A DNA stretch of 64,000 nucleotides. Source: Pseudomonas wayambapalatensis (GTDB lineage: Bacteria > Pseudomonadota > Gammaproteobacteria > Pseudomonadales > Pseudomonadaceae). The stretch lies in NCBI GenBank assembly GCA_014268975.2, contig CP077096.1, positions 1,758,501-1,822,500 of the forward strand, in the 5' to 3' direction. Numbering within the stretch: the stretch's first letter is position 1; each line of letters opens with the position of its first letter. Position numbers and translations under genes: made by a program. The notes below the pieces were generated by a model. The model made no database searches and was not told the origin of the DNA. It saw nothing but the letters and a program-made list of their open reading frames with translations. Shown here in pieces: positions 36,637-45,779 of the stretch.

Positions 36637-37008
36637 TCAGACCGACCCGAAGCGCTTTTCCAGATAGCCGATGATGTCCTTGGATTCATACATCCAGGTC
36701 ACCTTGCCGTCATCTTCGATACGCAGGCACGGCACCTTTACCCGGCCGCCGCCTTCCTGCAGCGCCTGGCGGTGTTGCGGGTCGCTCTTCGCATCGCGCA
36801 GTGCCACCGGCACGTTGAGGCGGTGCAGGGCACGGCGGGTCTTGACGCAGAACGGGCAGGCGTGGAACTGGTACAGCGCCAGCCCCTTGGCCTGCTGCTC
36901 GACCTGGGCCTGGGCGGCGGCGTCGCGCTTGCGCTTGGCCGGGCGGCTGATCCAGTCGCCGAACACGATGAGCTGGCCGAGGCCGACCCGCAGGGCTTTG
37001 ACGATCAT
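36637..37008 (-). CDS. Glutaredoxin-like protein
   Basis: This 123-residue protein has an N-terminal hydrophobic/basic stretch (VGLGQLIVFGDWISRPAKRKRD) and a glutaredoxin domain. The domain has the redox motif CPFC in QFHACPFCVKTRRALHRL, then GGRVKVPCLRI (the cis-Pro) and a C-terminal ESKDIIGYLEKRF. It is likely to reduce disulfides with glutathione. The N-terminal part may be a membrane anchor. AGGAG is placed correctly before ATG 37008. It lies upstream of its own terminator-free region and downstream of folE. Confidence 0.88.
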   Translation of the reverse strand: MIVKALRVGLGQLIVFGDWISRPAKRKRDAAAQAQVEQQAKGLALYQFHACPFCVKTRRALHRLNVPVALRDAKSDPQHRQALQEGGGRVKVPCLRIEDDGKVTWMYESKDIIGYLEKRFGSV

Positions 37009-37046
37009 GGGCAACTCCTGATCTGTGGGGCACAACGGAAAATAAA

Positions 37047-37070
37047 AAGCCGACCCCGAGGGGTCGGCTT
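37047..37070 (-). terminator. Rho-independent terminator of folE
   Basis: On the minus strand the stem aagccgacc / ggtcggctt is followed by TTTTTATT, directly after the folE stop at 37085. The structure is classical and strong. Confidence 0.88.
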
Positions 37071-37084
37071 CGCGCAGAGTCCGA

Positions 37085-37630
37085 TCACTTGATCAGGCTG
37101 AGGAATTCACTGCGGGTGGCGGCGTTCTCGCGGAACTCGCCAAGCATCACCGAAGTGATCATGCTCGAGTTCTGTTTCTCGACGCCGCGCATCATCATGC
37201 ACATGTGCTTGGCTTCGATGACCACCGCAACGCCTGCGGCGCCGGTAACCTTCTCCACGGCCTCGGCGATCTGGCGGCTGAGGTTTTCCTGGATCTGCAG
37301 GCGACGTGCGTACATGTCGACGATCCGTGCCACCTTGGACAGCCCCAGCACCTTGCCCTTGGGCAGGTAGGCCACATGGGCCTTGCCGATGAACGGCAGC
37401 ATGTGGTGTTCGCACATCGAATAGAGCTCGATGTCCCGGACCAGCACCATCTCGCTGTTGTCCGAAGTGAACAGCGCACCGTTGGTGACTTCTTCCAGGG
37501 TTTGTTCGTAACCGCGGCAAAGGTACTTCATGGCCTTTGCGGCCCGCTTGGGCGTGTCGAGCAGGCCCTCACGGGAGACGTCCTCGCCGATCTGGCTGAG
37601 GATCTCGGTGTAGTTCTGTTCCAGGGACAT
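37085..37630 (-). CDS. folE: FolE, GTP cyclohydrolase I
   Basis: This 181-residue enzyme has the zinc-binding [19 protein letters not shown] motif, [13 protein letters not shown] and [13 protein letters not shown]. It converts GTP to 7,8-dihydroneopterin triphosphate, the first step of folate and tetrahydrobiopterin synthesis. The place next to the Smr-prmB-aroC genes is like the second folE gene of P. aeruginosa. ATG 37630 has AGGTAG upstream. A clear terminator follows at 37047-37070. Confidence 0.96.
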   Translation of the reverse strand: MSLEQNYTEILSQIGEDVSREGLLDTPKRAAKAMKYLCRGYEQTLEEVTNGALFTSDNSEMVLVRDIELYSMCEHHMLPFIGKAHVAYLPKGKVLGLSKVARIVDMYARRLQIQENLSRQIAEAVEKVTGAAGVAVVIEAKHMCMMMRGVEKQNSSMITSVMLGEFRENAATRSEFLSLIK

Positions 37631-37699
37631 GGATCTACCTGTGGGAAAAAACGCAAAAACGAAGGTTACGGCGGCAAACGCGGCGCTGCAAGCGTGATG

Positions 37700-38260
37700 T
37701 CATTCGTCGCGACCGTCGAGCATGGTCCGCTTGAGCATCACGTACAAGGCGCCGGTGCCGCCATGACGGGCCTGGCAAGAGACGAAACCGAGCACCTGCG
37801 GGTGCTGGCGCAGCCAGGTGTTGACGTGGCTCTTGATCATCGGGCGCTTGCCGTCGATACGCGCAGCCTTGCCATGGGTGACCCGCACGCAGCGCACTTC
37901 CAGCTTGGTGGCTTCGGCGATGAAGTCCCACAGCGTTTCGCGCGCGCGTTCAACGGTCATGCCGTGCAGGTCGAGGCTGCCCTCGAAGGCGATCTGGCCG
38001 AGCTTGAGCTTGCGGATCTGGCTTTCCTGCACGCCGTCGCGGCGCCACATCAGCTCGTCTTCGGCGCCAACGTCGATGACGAACTGGTCCGACATGCCAT
38101 CGACTACCAGCGGCTGGTCGCTGCGCACGGTCGCAGCCTGGCGCAGGCCGGCCAATTGCTTGCGGTCAGCCTTGGGCTTGCCGACTTCGGCGCGGTCGTG
38201 CGCGATGGGCTTGACGCCCCGCACCTCGCTGCGGAAGAGGGAAAAGTCGTCGTCTTGCAT
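37700..38260 (-). CDS. smrB: SmrB-like Smr-domain endonuclease
   Basis: This 186-residue protein has a variable N-terminus (DDDFSLFRSEVRGVKP) and a C-terminal Smr domain with the LDLHGMTVERARE and RCVRVTHGKAARIDG motifs, ending ARHGGTGALYVMLKR. In E. coli SmrB cleaves mRNA at collided ribosomes. There, too, smrB lies beside prmB and aroC, and the same gene neighbourhood is kept here. GGAGG upstream supports ATG 38260. Confidence 0.82.
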   Translation of the reverse strand: MQDDDFSLFRSEVRGVKPIAHDRAEVGKPKADRKQLAGLRQAATVRSDQPLVVDGMSDQFVIDVGAEDELMWRRDGVQESQIRKLKLGQIAFEGSLDLHGMTVERARETLWDFIAEATKLEVRCVRVTHGKAARIDGKRPMIKSHVNTWLRQHPQVLGFVSCQARHGGTGALYVMLKRTMLDGRDE

Positions 38261-38330
38261 GTGTGCCTCCACGTGGGCGGCGTATTCTACGCGATCGGCC
38301 CCGCGTCGTCAGTACCGCTGCGGTCAACGC

Positions 38331-38651
38331 TCAATCATGCTTTTTCATCAGGTGCGGCGACAGGTTCAGCTCCCGTCCACGGCGCAGGCGAATGCGGCTG
38401 CGCCGCCAGAAGCGCACTCCCAGGTACAGCATCAGCAGCCCGACCACAGCGAGGATGGCCGACAAGGGACGGTTGGCGTTGAGTTCGGCCAGGGCCTGGT
38501 AGTTGCCCAGCAGCCCGGCGATACCGGCCATGGCCAGGAGAATGCCCAAGGTGGCGAGCAGGGCGGACAGGCCGGCAGCCAGGCGCGCGCCCCAGTTGCC
38601 CGGCTCGTGCGGGCGCAGGCGCCTGGCATCGAAACTGCCTTTGAGCTTCAT
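38331..38651 (-). CDS. Hypothetical two-helix membrane protein
   Basis: This 106-residue protein has two hydrophobic segments (AAGLSALLATLGILLAMAGIAG and SAILAVVGLLMLYLGVRFW) and basic ends (MKLKGSFDARRLR, RRSRIRLRRGRE). AGAGGAAC precedes ATG 38651. I do not recognise a family. It lies between smrB and an isochorismatase-fold gene, all on the minus strand. Confidence 0.7.
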   Translation of the reverse strand: MKLKGSFDARRLRPHEPGNWGARLAAGLSALLATLGILLAMAGIAGLLGNYQALAELNANRPLSAILAVVGLLMLYLGVRFWRRSRIRLRRGRELNLSPHLMKKHD

Positions 38652-38731
38652 TCCGTGTTCCTCTGTAGGTATCCGGAATCAGACCTGTGCTCGCCCTTCG
38701 GGTTCCGCCCGGCTGCCGGGCGGTTGCGCAG

Positions 38732-39322
38732 TCAGATCAGGCTGGCGGTCGGGGCGACACAGGCAAAGTTGTCGGCCATCACGGCCATCTCGCACTGGTG
38801 GATCTGCGCGGCCGGGATGACCGTATCCTTGAGCGCCAGGTCACGGGTGGCCGAGGCGTCTTCCACCAGAGTGCAGCGATAACCATAGTCCTTGGCGCGG
38901 CGCACCGTGGTGCTGACGCTGGAGTGGCTCATGAAACCGCAGACGATCAGGTCCAGGTGGCCGAGCTCCTGCAGCGTCTCGTGCAGCTTGGTGTTCTTGA
39001 AGGCGTTGGGCATGCGCTTCTCGATGACGATTTCATCGCCTTGCGGCTCGAGGCCCGGAATGAATTCGCCGGCCGGCCCCTGTGGGTCGAAACGGCCACC
39101 GACGGTGCCGAGGTGGCGGACATGGATGATCGGACGGCCGGCCTTGCGGGCAGCCTCGAGCAACTTGGCAATGTTCGCCACGGCCTCGTCCATGCCCGAC
39201 AGCGCCAGCGGACCGCTCAGGTACTCCTTTTGCGCGTCGATGACGATCAGGCTGGCTTGGCTCAGCCTGGCCGGCGGGTAGTCGCGGCCGGTGAGGCGGA
39301 ACATCGTGGTTGGAACGGACAT
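38732..39322 (-). CDS. Isochorismatase-fold cysteine hydrolase with catalytic Cys replaced by Ser
   Basis: This 196-residue protein of the nicotinamidase/isochorismatase family keeps the acid (D29 in SLIVIDAQKEY) and Lys (IEKRMPNAF). At the nucleophile position, where relatives have GFMTHMCVSTT, it reads GFMSHSSVSTT, so the catalytic Cys is Ser (codon at 38918-38920). A Cys four residues before the GFM-Ser is not the nucleophile. It may be a Ser-dependent or inactive hydrolase, or one of the Cys-free isochorismatase types. AAGGAG fits ATG 39322. It is divergent from prmB. Confidence 0.83.
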   Translation of the reverse strand: MSVPTTMFRLTGRDYPPARLSQASLIVIDAQKEYLSGPLALSGMDEAVANIAKLLEAARKAGRPIIHVRHLGTVGGRFDPQGPAGEFIPGLEPQGDEIVIEKRMPNAFKNTKLHETLQELGHLDLIVCGFMSHSSVSTTVRRAKDYGYRCTLVEDASATRDLALKDTVIPAAQIHQCEMAVMADNFACVAPTASLI

Positions 39323-39498
39323 CAAGGGCTCCTTGGAAGGGCTTTTATCCCTCTATTCTCCCTTGCCTCGGCGCCAATGTGAATGGTTGACAACGCAGAC
39401 GGCATGATTACTGGCCTGTGGCTATCCGAACGGGAACCGGTGGAACATTTCAGCCGGGGGACTGTTAGACTTTCGCACAGTCTGAAAAGGAGTACTCC

Positions 39499-40407
39499 GT
39501 GATCACATCCCGCCTGCGCACCCTGCGCGACCACATCCGCTGGGCGGTCAGCCGCTTCCATGAGCACGAGCTGTTCTTCGGCCATGGCGCCGACAACGCC
39601 TGGGACGAGGCCCGCCTGCTGGTGCTCGGTGCCGTGCACTTGCCCTGGGAGGTGGCCGACAGCTACCTGGACTGCCAGCTGGAGGATGACGAGCGGGTGC
39701 GCCTGCAGCACTTGCTCAAGCGACGCATCGAGGAGCGGGTGCCGACCGCCTACCTGCTGGGCGAGGCGTGGTTCTGTGGCATGTCGTTCATCGTCGACGA
39801 ACGTGTACTGATACCGCGCTCCCCGATCGGCGAATTGATCGAGAAGCGCTTCGAGCCTTGGCTGGCCAGCGAGCCGGCGCGGATCCTCGACCTGTGCACC
39901 GGCTCCGGCTGCATCGGTATCGTTGCCGCCGATGTGTTCCAGGAGGCCGAGGTGGTACTGGCCGACTTGTCCTTCGACGCACTCGAAGTGGCCAATCAGA
40001 ATATCGAGCGCCACGGCCTCGACCAGCGGGTGTTCACCGTGCAGGGCGATGGTTTCGCCGGGCTGCCTGGGCAGCGTTTCGACCTGATCCTGTCCAATCC
40101 GCCTTATGTCGACGCCGAGGATTTCGCCGACATGCCCACCGAATACCACCACGAGCCGGAGCTTGGCCTGGCCTGTGGCAACGACGGTCTGGACCTGGTG
40201 CGACGCATGCTTGCCGAAGCCGCTGATCACCTGACCGAGAAGGGCTTGTTGATCGTCGAGGTGGGCAACAGCCAGGTGCATGTCGAAGCCCTCTACCCGG
40301 AGGTGGACTTCGCCTGGCTGGAGTTCGAGCGCGGTGGCCACGGCGTGTTCATGCTCACGGCGCAACAGTGCCGGGACCACCAGGAGCTGTTTGCTTCGCG
40401 AGTATGA
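39499..40407 (+). CDS. prmB: PrmB, 50S ribosomal protein L3 glutamine methyltransferase
   Basis: This 302-residue SAM-dependent methyltransferase has an N-terminal helical domain with [16 protein letters not shown] and a Rossmann domain with [13 protein letters not shown]. The diagnostic NPPY is followed by [10 protein letters not shown]. It methylates Gln150 of L3 during ribosome assembly. The start is GTG 39499 with AAAAGGAG upstream. It is divergent from the isochorismatase-like gene, and a hairpin at 40416-40436 follows the gene. Confidence 0.95.
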   Translation: MITSRLRTLRDHIRWAVSRFHEHELFFGHGADNAWDEARLLVLGAVHLPWEVADSYLDCQLEDDERVRLQHLLKRRIEERVPTAYLLGEAWFCGMSFIVDERVLIPRSPIGELIEKRFEPWLASEPARILDLCTGSGCIGIVAADVFQEAEVVLADLSFDALEVANQNIERHGLDQRVFTVQGDGFAGLPGQRFDLILSNPPYVDAEDFADMPTEYHHEPELGLACGNDGLDLVRRMLAEAADHLTEKGLLIVEVGNSQVHVEALYPEVDFAWLEFERGGHGVFMLTAQQCRDHQELFASRV

Positions 40408-40415
40408 GGCTTCGG

Positions 40416-40436
40416 TCGCGGGGCAGGCCCCCGCGA
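40416..40436. terminator. Bidirectional hairpin between prmB and the following minus gene
   Basis: An 8-bp stem tcgcgggg/ccccgcga with loop caggc lies between two convergent stop codons. It lacks a T-run and may end transcription of both genes. Confidence 0.55.
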
Positions 40437-40443
40437 TCCGGCG

Positions 40444-41226
40444 TCAGCGGGTGGCGATCCAGATCAGCAGGCCGGCCTGGAACACTGCAAAGGCCACCAG
40501 GCAGGTGATGGTGAAGCGCAGACCGCTGTCCTCGCGGCGGTACTTGGCCACACGCTCGTCACGCTCGCGCAGTTGCGCTTCCTTCTCCTGCAGTTTCTGC
40601 TCGGCCTGCTGCAGCATGGTCGCCGCTTCGAGCATGTCGACGCGCTGCACCTTCTCGCTGCTCCAGAGGCTCTTGAGCTGGCCAACCGGGGTCTCGACGG
40701 TTCGGGCCTTGAGCATCTGGCCGTCGGCATATTCCACTTCCAGCCCTACGCTGCGCAGCACATGGTCGCGGCGCAGGCGCGAGTCTTCGTTGAGGGCATC
40801 CTTGCTCGGCAGGGCCATGCCCTCGACCTGATAGTGCGACCACTTGCGCTGCAGCCATTGTACGGCCTGGGCCAGCAAGTAACGGCCCAGCCCACGGTTG
40901 AGCGGTTCCAGTTGCAGGCCGGCTTCGTCGCCGATGCGCACGACACGGTGTTCATGGTCGACCCGCACGTCGAGGCGGTTCTGCTCCTTGCGTACCTTCT
41001 GGCCTGGCAGCAGGATTTCCATGCGCAGCAGGCTGTTGGCCTTGTCGTGGCGCTCGGCGTAGCCGAATTGCACGAAGCGCAGCGGTCGCGCGCCGCTGTT
41101 GCGATCGGTGGGCAGCGGCGCCAGGCGCAGCAGTTGAAAGTGTTCAGCGGCCAGGTCGGCCCAGGGCAGCGGTGCGCTCTCTGGGGGTTGTTCTTCGGTC
41201 GCCTCGGCGGCGGGGGCATCGGTCAT
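40444..41226 (-). CDS. Conserved hypothetical, coiled coil and C-terminal membrane anchor
   Basis: This 260-residue protein has an acidic N-terminus (MTDAPAAEATEEQPPE), a globular middle with repeated Arg/Leu-rich strands (RLDVRVDHEHRVVRIGDEAGL), a coiled coil near 200-230 (LQQAEQKLQEKEAQLRERDE) and a single C-terminal hydrophobic helix (CLVAFAVFQAGLLIWIA). That suggests tail anchoring in the inner membrane. I do not recognise the family. GAGG precedes ATG 41226. Confidence 0.7.
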   Translation of the reverse strand: MTDAPAAEATEEQPPESAPLPWADLAAEHFQLLRLAPLPTDRNSGARPLRFVQFGYAERHDKANSLLRMEILLPGQKVRKEQNRLDVRVDHEHRVVRIGDEAGLQLEPLNRGLGRYLLAQAVQWLQRKWSHYQVEGMALPSKDALNEDSRLRRDHVLRSVGLEVEYADGQMLKARTVETPVGQLKSLWSSEKVQRVDMLEAATMLQQAEQKLQEKEAQLRERDERVAKYRREDSGLRFTITCLVAFAVFQAGLLIWIATR

Positions 41227-41366
41227 CAGGGCAATCCTCAAGTGCACGGGCCGGTTGATGCCATGCGCGGGCGCGCAACGGTCGCTGCGCGATAAGGCTC
41301 TTTGGCATCACCGCCTCTTGCCATGCGTTATCGGCAGCACCGGGCAAGACCTGAGGGGTAAAAGTG

Positions 41367-42338
41367 TCAGGCGGACTGCAAGCGGTGGATGAAGGCGACG
41401 ATCCGCTCGCCCAGCTCATGAGCCAGGGGCAGGTCAGGATTGCTGTAACTGTCGCGTTGCTCGCTCATCGCCCGCGGGCTGATGCGCAGCATATGGTTCA
41501 TGCCGTCGATCAGCACCAATTCCGCGTCCGGCTTGGCGGCTTTCAGGCGCTTGGCGTCGTCGACCTCGACCTGTACGTCATTGCGGCCCTGGACGATCAG
41601 CGCCGGCACCTGCAGACGCGAAAAGGCCGTGGCCGGGTCCTGGCGGAACAGTGAGATCAGGTAGGGCTGCACCGTAGGTCGAAACACCTCGCGCAAGGGC
41701 GTGGGCACATCCAGGCTGGTCTGGCCGGCCTGGAGGCGGTCGAGCAGGCTGTTGCCGCGGGCCAGTTGCGCCGCAGACAGCCGCTGGGCCAGTTGTTCAC
41801 GCAGCACGTCGGCGATGGGGCGGCCGCTGCCGGCCAGGATGATCACCGCGCTGGCGCCGGCCTCATTGGCGGCGAGGCTGGCGATCAGCGCGCCTTCGCT
41901 GTGGCCGATCAGGATCACCGGGCCGAAGCGTGGGTCGGCTTGCAGCTTGTGCGCCCAGGCCACGACATCGGCGACATAACCTTCGACGCTCAGGTCGCGT
42001 TCGTCGGGCGCTGCGGGCTGGCTGGCGGCGACCCCGCGCTTGTCGTAGCGCACGCTGGCGATGTGCTCGTTGGCGAGCAGTTGGGCCAGGCGCTTTAGGT
42101 TGTCGATGCGCCCGGATGCCGGGTTGTTGCCATCGCGGTCGGTCGGGCCGGAGCCGGCGATGATCAGCGCCACCGGCGGCGGGGTATCCTGCAGCGGCAG
42201 CAGCAGGCTGCCGTGCAGCACGCCATGACCAGTGTCCAGGTCGATGGGATGCTTGAGCACGGTAGGGGCGGCGGCCTGGGCCAGGCTTGCGCAGAACAGC
42301 AAGAGCAGGGCGACGATGCGCATCTTCGGATACTGCAT
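41367..42338 (-). CDS. Secreted alpha/beta hydrolase
   Basis: This 323-residue protein has a signal peptide ([17 protein letters not shown], starting at the sixth residue). The mature domain has the oxyanion segment [14 protein letters not shown], the nucleophile GHSEGALIA, the acid in QGRNDVQVE and the His in DGMNHML. It resembles S9/S33 serine hydrolases that act in the periplasm; the substrate is unknown. ATG 42338 or ATG 42323 are both possible starts. It is divergent from aroC. Confidence 0.85.
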   Translation of the reverse strand: MQYPKMRIVALLLLFCASLAQAAAPTVLKHPIDLDTGHGVLHGSLLLPLQDTPPPVALIIAGSGPTDRDGNNPASGRIDNLKRLAQLLANEHIASVRYDKRGVAASQPAAPDERDLSVEGYVADVVAWAHKLQADPRFGPVILIGHSEGALIASLAANEAGASAVIILAGSGRPIADVLREQLAQRLSAAQLARGNSLLDRLQAGQTSLDVPTPLREVFRPTVQPYLISLFRQDPATAFSRLQVPALIVQGRNDVQVEVDDAKRLKAAKPDAELVLIDGMNHMLRISPRAMSEQRDSYSNPDLPLAHELGERIVAFIHRLQSA

Positions 42339-42412
42339 GGGGAGATGTTCGGTTGGACCTGGAGCGCGAACGAAGGTTCTCGCGATTTTTTTCGCAAAGC
42401 TGCGGCTTTCCG

Positions 42413-42418
42413 TATACT
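42413..42418 (+). promoter_or_regulatory. Possible -10 hexamer of the aroC promoter
   Basis: TATACT lies 42 bases before the aroC ATG in the divergent region; no good -35 hexamer was found at standard spacing. Confidence 0.4.
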
Positions 42419-42460
42419 GGCGGCCTCTTTCAAGTTCAGGCTGATTTTCGCGGAGCGTCC

Positions 42461-43552
42461 ATGTCCGGCAATACCTACGGCAAGCTGTTCACCGTCACCA
42501 CCGCAGGCGAAAGCCATGGCCCCGCGCTGGTCGCCATCGTCGACGGCTGCCCGCCGGGCCTGGAAATCTCGCTGGCCGACCTGCAGCACGACCTGGATCG
42601 TCGCAAGCCCGGTACCAGCCGGCACACCACCCAGCGCCAGGAAGCCGACGAAGTCGAAATCCTCTCCGGGGTGTTCGAAGGTCGCACCACCGGTTGCTCG
42701 ATCGGTCTGCTGATCCGCAACACCGACCAGAAGTCCAAGGACTACTCGGCGATCAAGGACCTGTTCCGCCCGGCCCACTCCGACTACACCTACCACCACA
42801 AGTACGGCATCCGCGATTACCGTGGCGGTGGCCGCAGCTCGGCGCGGGAAACCGCCATGCGCGTGGCCGCCGGTGCCATCGCCAAGAAGTTCCTGGCCAC
42901 CCAGGGCATTCGCGTGCGCGGCTACATGAGCCAGTTGGGCCCGATCGAAATCCCCTTCAAGACCTGGGACAGCGTCGAGCAGAACGCCTTCTTCAGCCCC
43001 GACCCGGACAAGGTCCCTGAGCTTGAGGCGTACATGGACCAACTGCGCCGCGACCAGGATTCTGTCGGCGCGAAAATCACCGTGGTCGCCGAGGGCGTGA
43101 TGCCGGGCCTGGGCGAGCCGATCTTCGACCGCCTCGACGCCGAACTGGCCCACGCGCTGATGAGCATCAACGCGGTCAAGGGCGTGGAGATCGGCGCAGG
43201 GTTCGCCAGCATCGCCCAGCGCGGCAGCGAGCACCGCGACGAGCTCACCCCGGAAGGCTTCCTCAGCAATAACGCCGGCGGCATCCTCGGCGGTATTTCG
43301 TCGGGGCAGCCGATCGTTGCCCATCTGGCGCTCAAGCCCACTTCGAGCATTACCGTGCCGGGCCGCTCGATCGACGTCGATGGCAACCCGGTCGACGTCG
43401 TCACCAAGGGCCGTCATGACCCGTGCGTGGGCATTCGCGCCACGCCGATCGCCGAGGCGATGATGGCCATCGTGCTGATGGACCACCTGCTGCGCCAGCG
43501 TGCGCAGAATGCCGATGTGAAGGTCGACACCCCGGTGCTGGGCCAGCTCTGA
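42461..43552 (+). CDS. aroC: AroC, chorismate synthase
   Basis: This 363-residue protein begins [19 protein letters not shown], the FMN-binding N-terminus of chorismate synthase. It has [32 protein letters not shown] and [10 protein letters not shown] motifs. It converts EPSP to chorismate using reduced FMN. The ATG at 42461 follows CGGAG, and the length is that of the family; frame extension upstream is not coding. A REP palindrome follows the gene. Confidence 0.97.
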   Translation: MSGNTYGKLFTVTTAGESHGPALVAIVDGCPPGLEISLADLQHDLDRRKPGTSRHTTQRQEADEVEILSGVFEGRTTGCSIGLLIRNTDQKSKDYSAIKDLFRPAHSDYTYHHKYGIRDYRGGGRSSARETAMRVAAGAIAKKFLATQGIRVRGYMSQLGPIEIPFKTWDSVEQNAFFSPDPDKVPELEAYMDQLRRDQDSVGAKITVVAEGVMPGLGEPIFDRLDAELAHALMSINAVKGVEIGAGFASIAQRGSEHRDELTPEGFLSNNAGGILGGISSGQPIVAHLALKPTSSITVPGRSIDVDGNPVDVVTKGRHDPCVGIRATPIAEAMMAIVLMDHLLRQRAQNADVKVDTPVLGQL

Positions 43553-43563
43553 TTCAGCCAGAC

Positions 43564-43599
43564 CCGGCCTCTTCGCGGACGTGCCCGCGAAGAGGCCGG
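43564..43599. repeat. REP palindrome after aroC
   Basis: A perfect 14-bp stem (ccggcctcttcgcg and cgcgaagaggccgg) with an eight-base loop. The arms are a REP half and its mirror, and the structure probably doubles as a terminator between aroC and the MFS gene. Confidence 0.75.
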
Positions 43600-43623
43600 T
43601 AAAGGTCCCCACAAGGCCCACCC

Positions 43624-44778
43624 ATGCACCCCATCCCCTACTGGCGTCTGTCCAGCTTCTACCTCTGCTACTTCGCCTTGCTCGGTGCCACCGCACCTTT
43701 CCTGGCCCTGTACTTCGATCACCTGGGTTTTCCCCCGGCACGTATCGGCGAGCTGGTGGCGATCCCCATGCTCATGCGTTGCATCGCTCCCAACCTGTGG
43801 GGCTGGTTGGGTGATCGCAGCGGGCGGCGCCTGCTGATCGTGCGCCTGGGAGCGTTGTGCACGCTGGCGACCTTTTCCCTGATCTTCTTCGCCAAGAGCT
43901 ACGCCTGGCTGGCGCTGGTCATGGCCCTGCACGCGTTCTTCTGGCATGCGGTGCTGCCGCAGTTCGAAGTGATCACCCTGGCGCACCTGCATGGACAGAC
44001 CTCGCGCTACAGCCAGGTCCGGCTATGGGGTTCGATCGGTTTCATCCTCACTGTGGTCGGGTTGGGGCGGTTGTTCGAATGGTTGAGCCTGGACGTCTAC
44101 CCGCTGGCGATGGTCAGCATCATGGCCGGCATCGTCATCGCCAGCCTGTGGGTGCCCAATGCCCAGCCGGTCGAGCATGCCGAACGGCGCGCAGCGGGGG
44201 GCTTTCTCAAGCAGTTGGCGGCACCGGGAGTGCTGGCGTTCTATATCTGCGTGGCGCTGATGCAGCTCAGCCACGGTCCGTACTACACCTTCCTGACTCT
44301 GCACCTGGAACACCTGGGCTACAGCCGCGGCGCCATCGGCCTGCTGTGGGCGCTCGGGGTGGTCGCCGAGGTGCTGATGTTCATGCTGATGAGCCGGATC
44401 TTCGCGCGCTTCCCGGTGCGCAGTGTGCTGTTGGTGAGCTTCTTGCTGGCCTCGTTGCGCTGGCTGCTGCTGGGCAGCCTTGCCGATATCCCGGCAGTGC
44501 TGATCCTCGCCCAGTTGCTGCATGCAGCCACCTTCGGTTGCTTCCACGCCGCCTCCATCGCCTTCGTCCAGTCCAGCTTCGGCGCTCGCCAGCAGGGGCA
44601 GGGCCAGGCGCTGTATGCGGCGCTGTCCGGCACCGGTGGCGCGCTGGGCGCGCTCTATTCGGGCTACAGCTGGAAACTGCTCGGCCCGCAGTTCACCTTT
44701 GGTATGGCCAGCGTCGCAGCGCTGGCTGCAGCCGTTATCATTGCCCTTCGTTCGCAACAGACCAGGAACAGCCCCTGA
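43624..44778 (+). CDS. MFS transporter
   Basis: This 384-residue protein has twelve hydrophobic segments and the early motif RIGELVAIPMLMRCIAPNLWGWLGDRSGRRLL. Its FFWHAVLPQFE and SRYSQVRLWGSIGF segments resemble the HcaT/phenylpropionate type of MFS. It exports or imports a small metabolite. In P. aeruginosa this position downstream of aroC also has an MFS gene, beside the mtn methionine-salvage genes. Its stop overlaps the start of the following cupin gene by one base. Confidence 0.88.
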   Translation: MHPIPYWRLSSFYLCYFALLGATAPFLALYFDHLGFPPARIGELVAIPMLMRCIAPNLWGWLGDRSGRRLLIVRLGALCTLATFSLIFFAKSYAWLALVMALHAFFWHAVLPQFEVITLAHLHGQTSRYSQVRLWGSIGFILTVVGLGRLFEWLSLDVYPLAMVSIMAGIVIASLWVPNAQPVEHAERRAAGGFLKQLAAPGVLAFYICVALMQLSHGPYYTFLTLHLEHLGYSRGAIGLLWALGVVAEVLMFMLMSRIFARFPVRSVLLVSFLLASLRWLLLGSLADIPAVLILAQLLHAATFGCFHAASIAFVQSSFGARQQGQGQALYAALSGTGGALGALYSGYSWKLLGPQFTFGMASVAALAAAVIIALRSQQTRNSP

Positions 44779-45308
44779 TGAGCATTCTCAGCGTTTTTCA
44801 TTCCAGCAGCCCGCAGCTGGCGCACAAGGTGCTGACCCACCATGAAGACATTGCCGCTACCCTGGCCGAGCAGGGCGTGCAATTTGCACGACACGAGCAC
44901 GGACTGCGTATTCGTCCGGGCAGCGCCGAGGCACAGGTGCGCGAAGAGGCCGCTGGCTTGATCGACACACTGATGACCGCGCACGGTTGCAAGGGATTGA
45001 TGCTGCTGAACCGCGACGGCGATCAGCTGGTCGAGGTCGATCTGCGTGATGAGCACGTGCATGACGCCGTCGAGGCATTTGCCGTGGTGAGCGGGCGAGG
45101 CCAGATCAGCCTGCGCCTGGGTGAGCAGGTGTTTGCGCTGCTGTGCGAGAAGGGCGATGTGCTGGTGGTGCCTGCGCAGACCCGTCGCTGGATCGACCTG
45201 GGCGATACACCGTTCTGTCTGGCCTTGCGCCTGTTCGGCAGCGAGCAGGGCATCACCATGACTGGCGACGAGCAGGCACGACAGTTTGTGGGGATGAGCG
45301 AGCTGTAA
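44778..45308 (+). CDS. Acireductone dioxygenase-like cupin missing one metal ligand
   Basis: This 176-residue cupin is homologous to MtnD. The first metal motif is kept as HVHDAVEAF (His, His, Glu), and the fold motifs GRGQISLRL and KGDVLVVPA match. In the second motif the normal GTRHWFDMG is QTRRWIDLG, so the fourth ligand His is Arg. The mtnB and mtnC genes that flank mtnD in P. aeruginosa are absent here. It may have a new function or be degenerate. It starts at ATG 44778 inside the stop of the MFS gene. Confidence 0.78.
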   Translation: MSILSVFHSSSPQLAHKVLTHHEDIAATLAEQGVQFARHEHGLRIRPGSAEAQVREEAAGLIDTLMTAHGCKGLMLLNRDGDQLVEVDLRDEHVHDAVEAFAVVSGRGQISLRLGEQVFALLCEKGDVLVVPAQTRRWIDLGDTPFCLALRLFGSEQGITMTGDEQARQFVGMSEL

Positions 45309-45312
45309 TAGA

Positions 45313-45369
45313 TCGCGGGGCAATCCTCTTCCCACAGAATCCCTTCATGGAAGGAGGATTGCCCCGCGA
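45313..45369. terminator. Bidirectional terminator/IR between convergent genes
   Basis: The perfect 16-bp arms tcgcggggcaatcctc (45313-45328) and gaggattgccccgcga (45354-45369) lie between the cupin stop and the DUF3509 stop. The unit is REP-like and most likely terminates both transcripts. Confidence 0.65.
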
Positions 45370-45383
45370 AACGGGCGGCACTG

Positions 45384-45656
45384 TCAACGATAGGTTGGCA
45401 GGGCGAAACGTTGCTGGCTCTGCAGCATGGAGATCACCGGCAGCTCGCTGGCCTGCTCGGCCAGGTCGCGGCGAATGGCGCTGATGGCCCAGGACAGCTG
45501 TTCGGCGCTGTGCAGTTGCGCATAGGACAGCACGCGGCGAGTCACGGTGCCGTCGGCGGCGCGCAGGGTCAGCAGGATGCCGCCGTCCGGACGGGACTTG
45601 GTGTCGACCTGATAGGCCGCGAAGACCGAGACGAATTTTTCCTGGATGAGGTCCAT
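45384..45656 (-). CDS. DUF3509 protein
   Basis: A 90-residue protein with the pattern of the Pseudomonas DUF3509 family (MDLIQEKFVSVFAAYQVD, GGILLTLRA, RRVLSYAQLHSAEQLSWAIS). AGGAG precedes ATG 45656 at a normal distance. Function unknown. Its AT-rich upstream region is shared with the divergent ankyrin gene. Confidence 0.8.
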   Translation of the reverse strand: MDLIQEKFVSVFAAYQVDTKSRPDGGILLTLRAADGTVTRRVLSYAQLHSAEQLSWAISAIRRDLAEQASELPVISMLQSQQRFALPTYR

Positions 45657-45779
45657 ATCAACTCCTGACGTGTAGGTTTGCAGACGTGAGTTGATGGTTG
45701 CAGTGACCGTGCCAGGCCTTAAGAAAAAATAAAATCCTTTAAAAATAACAATTTAAGTTAATTCAAGGAGTCATCTGCC

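Noticed and set aside
42164..43741. 525-residue minus-strand frame opposite aroC
   Set aside because: aroC is unmistakable on the plus strand, and the minus frame has no domain and no ribosome binding site.
43857..44777. Leftward extension of the cupin frame inside the MFS gene
   Set aside because: The cupin fold begins at ATG 44778; the in-frame segment before it is an alternate frame of the MFS gene.
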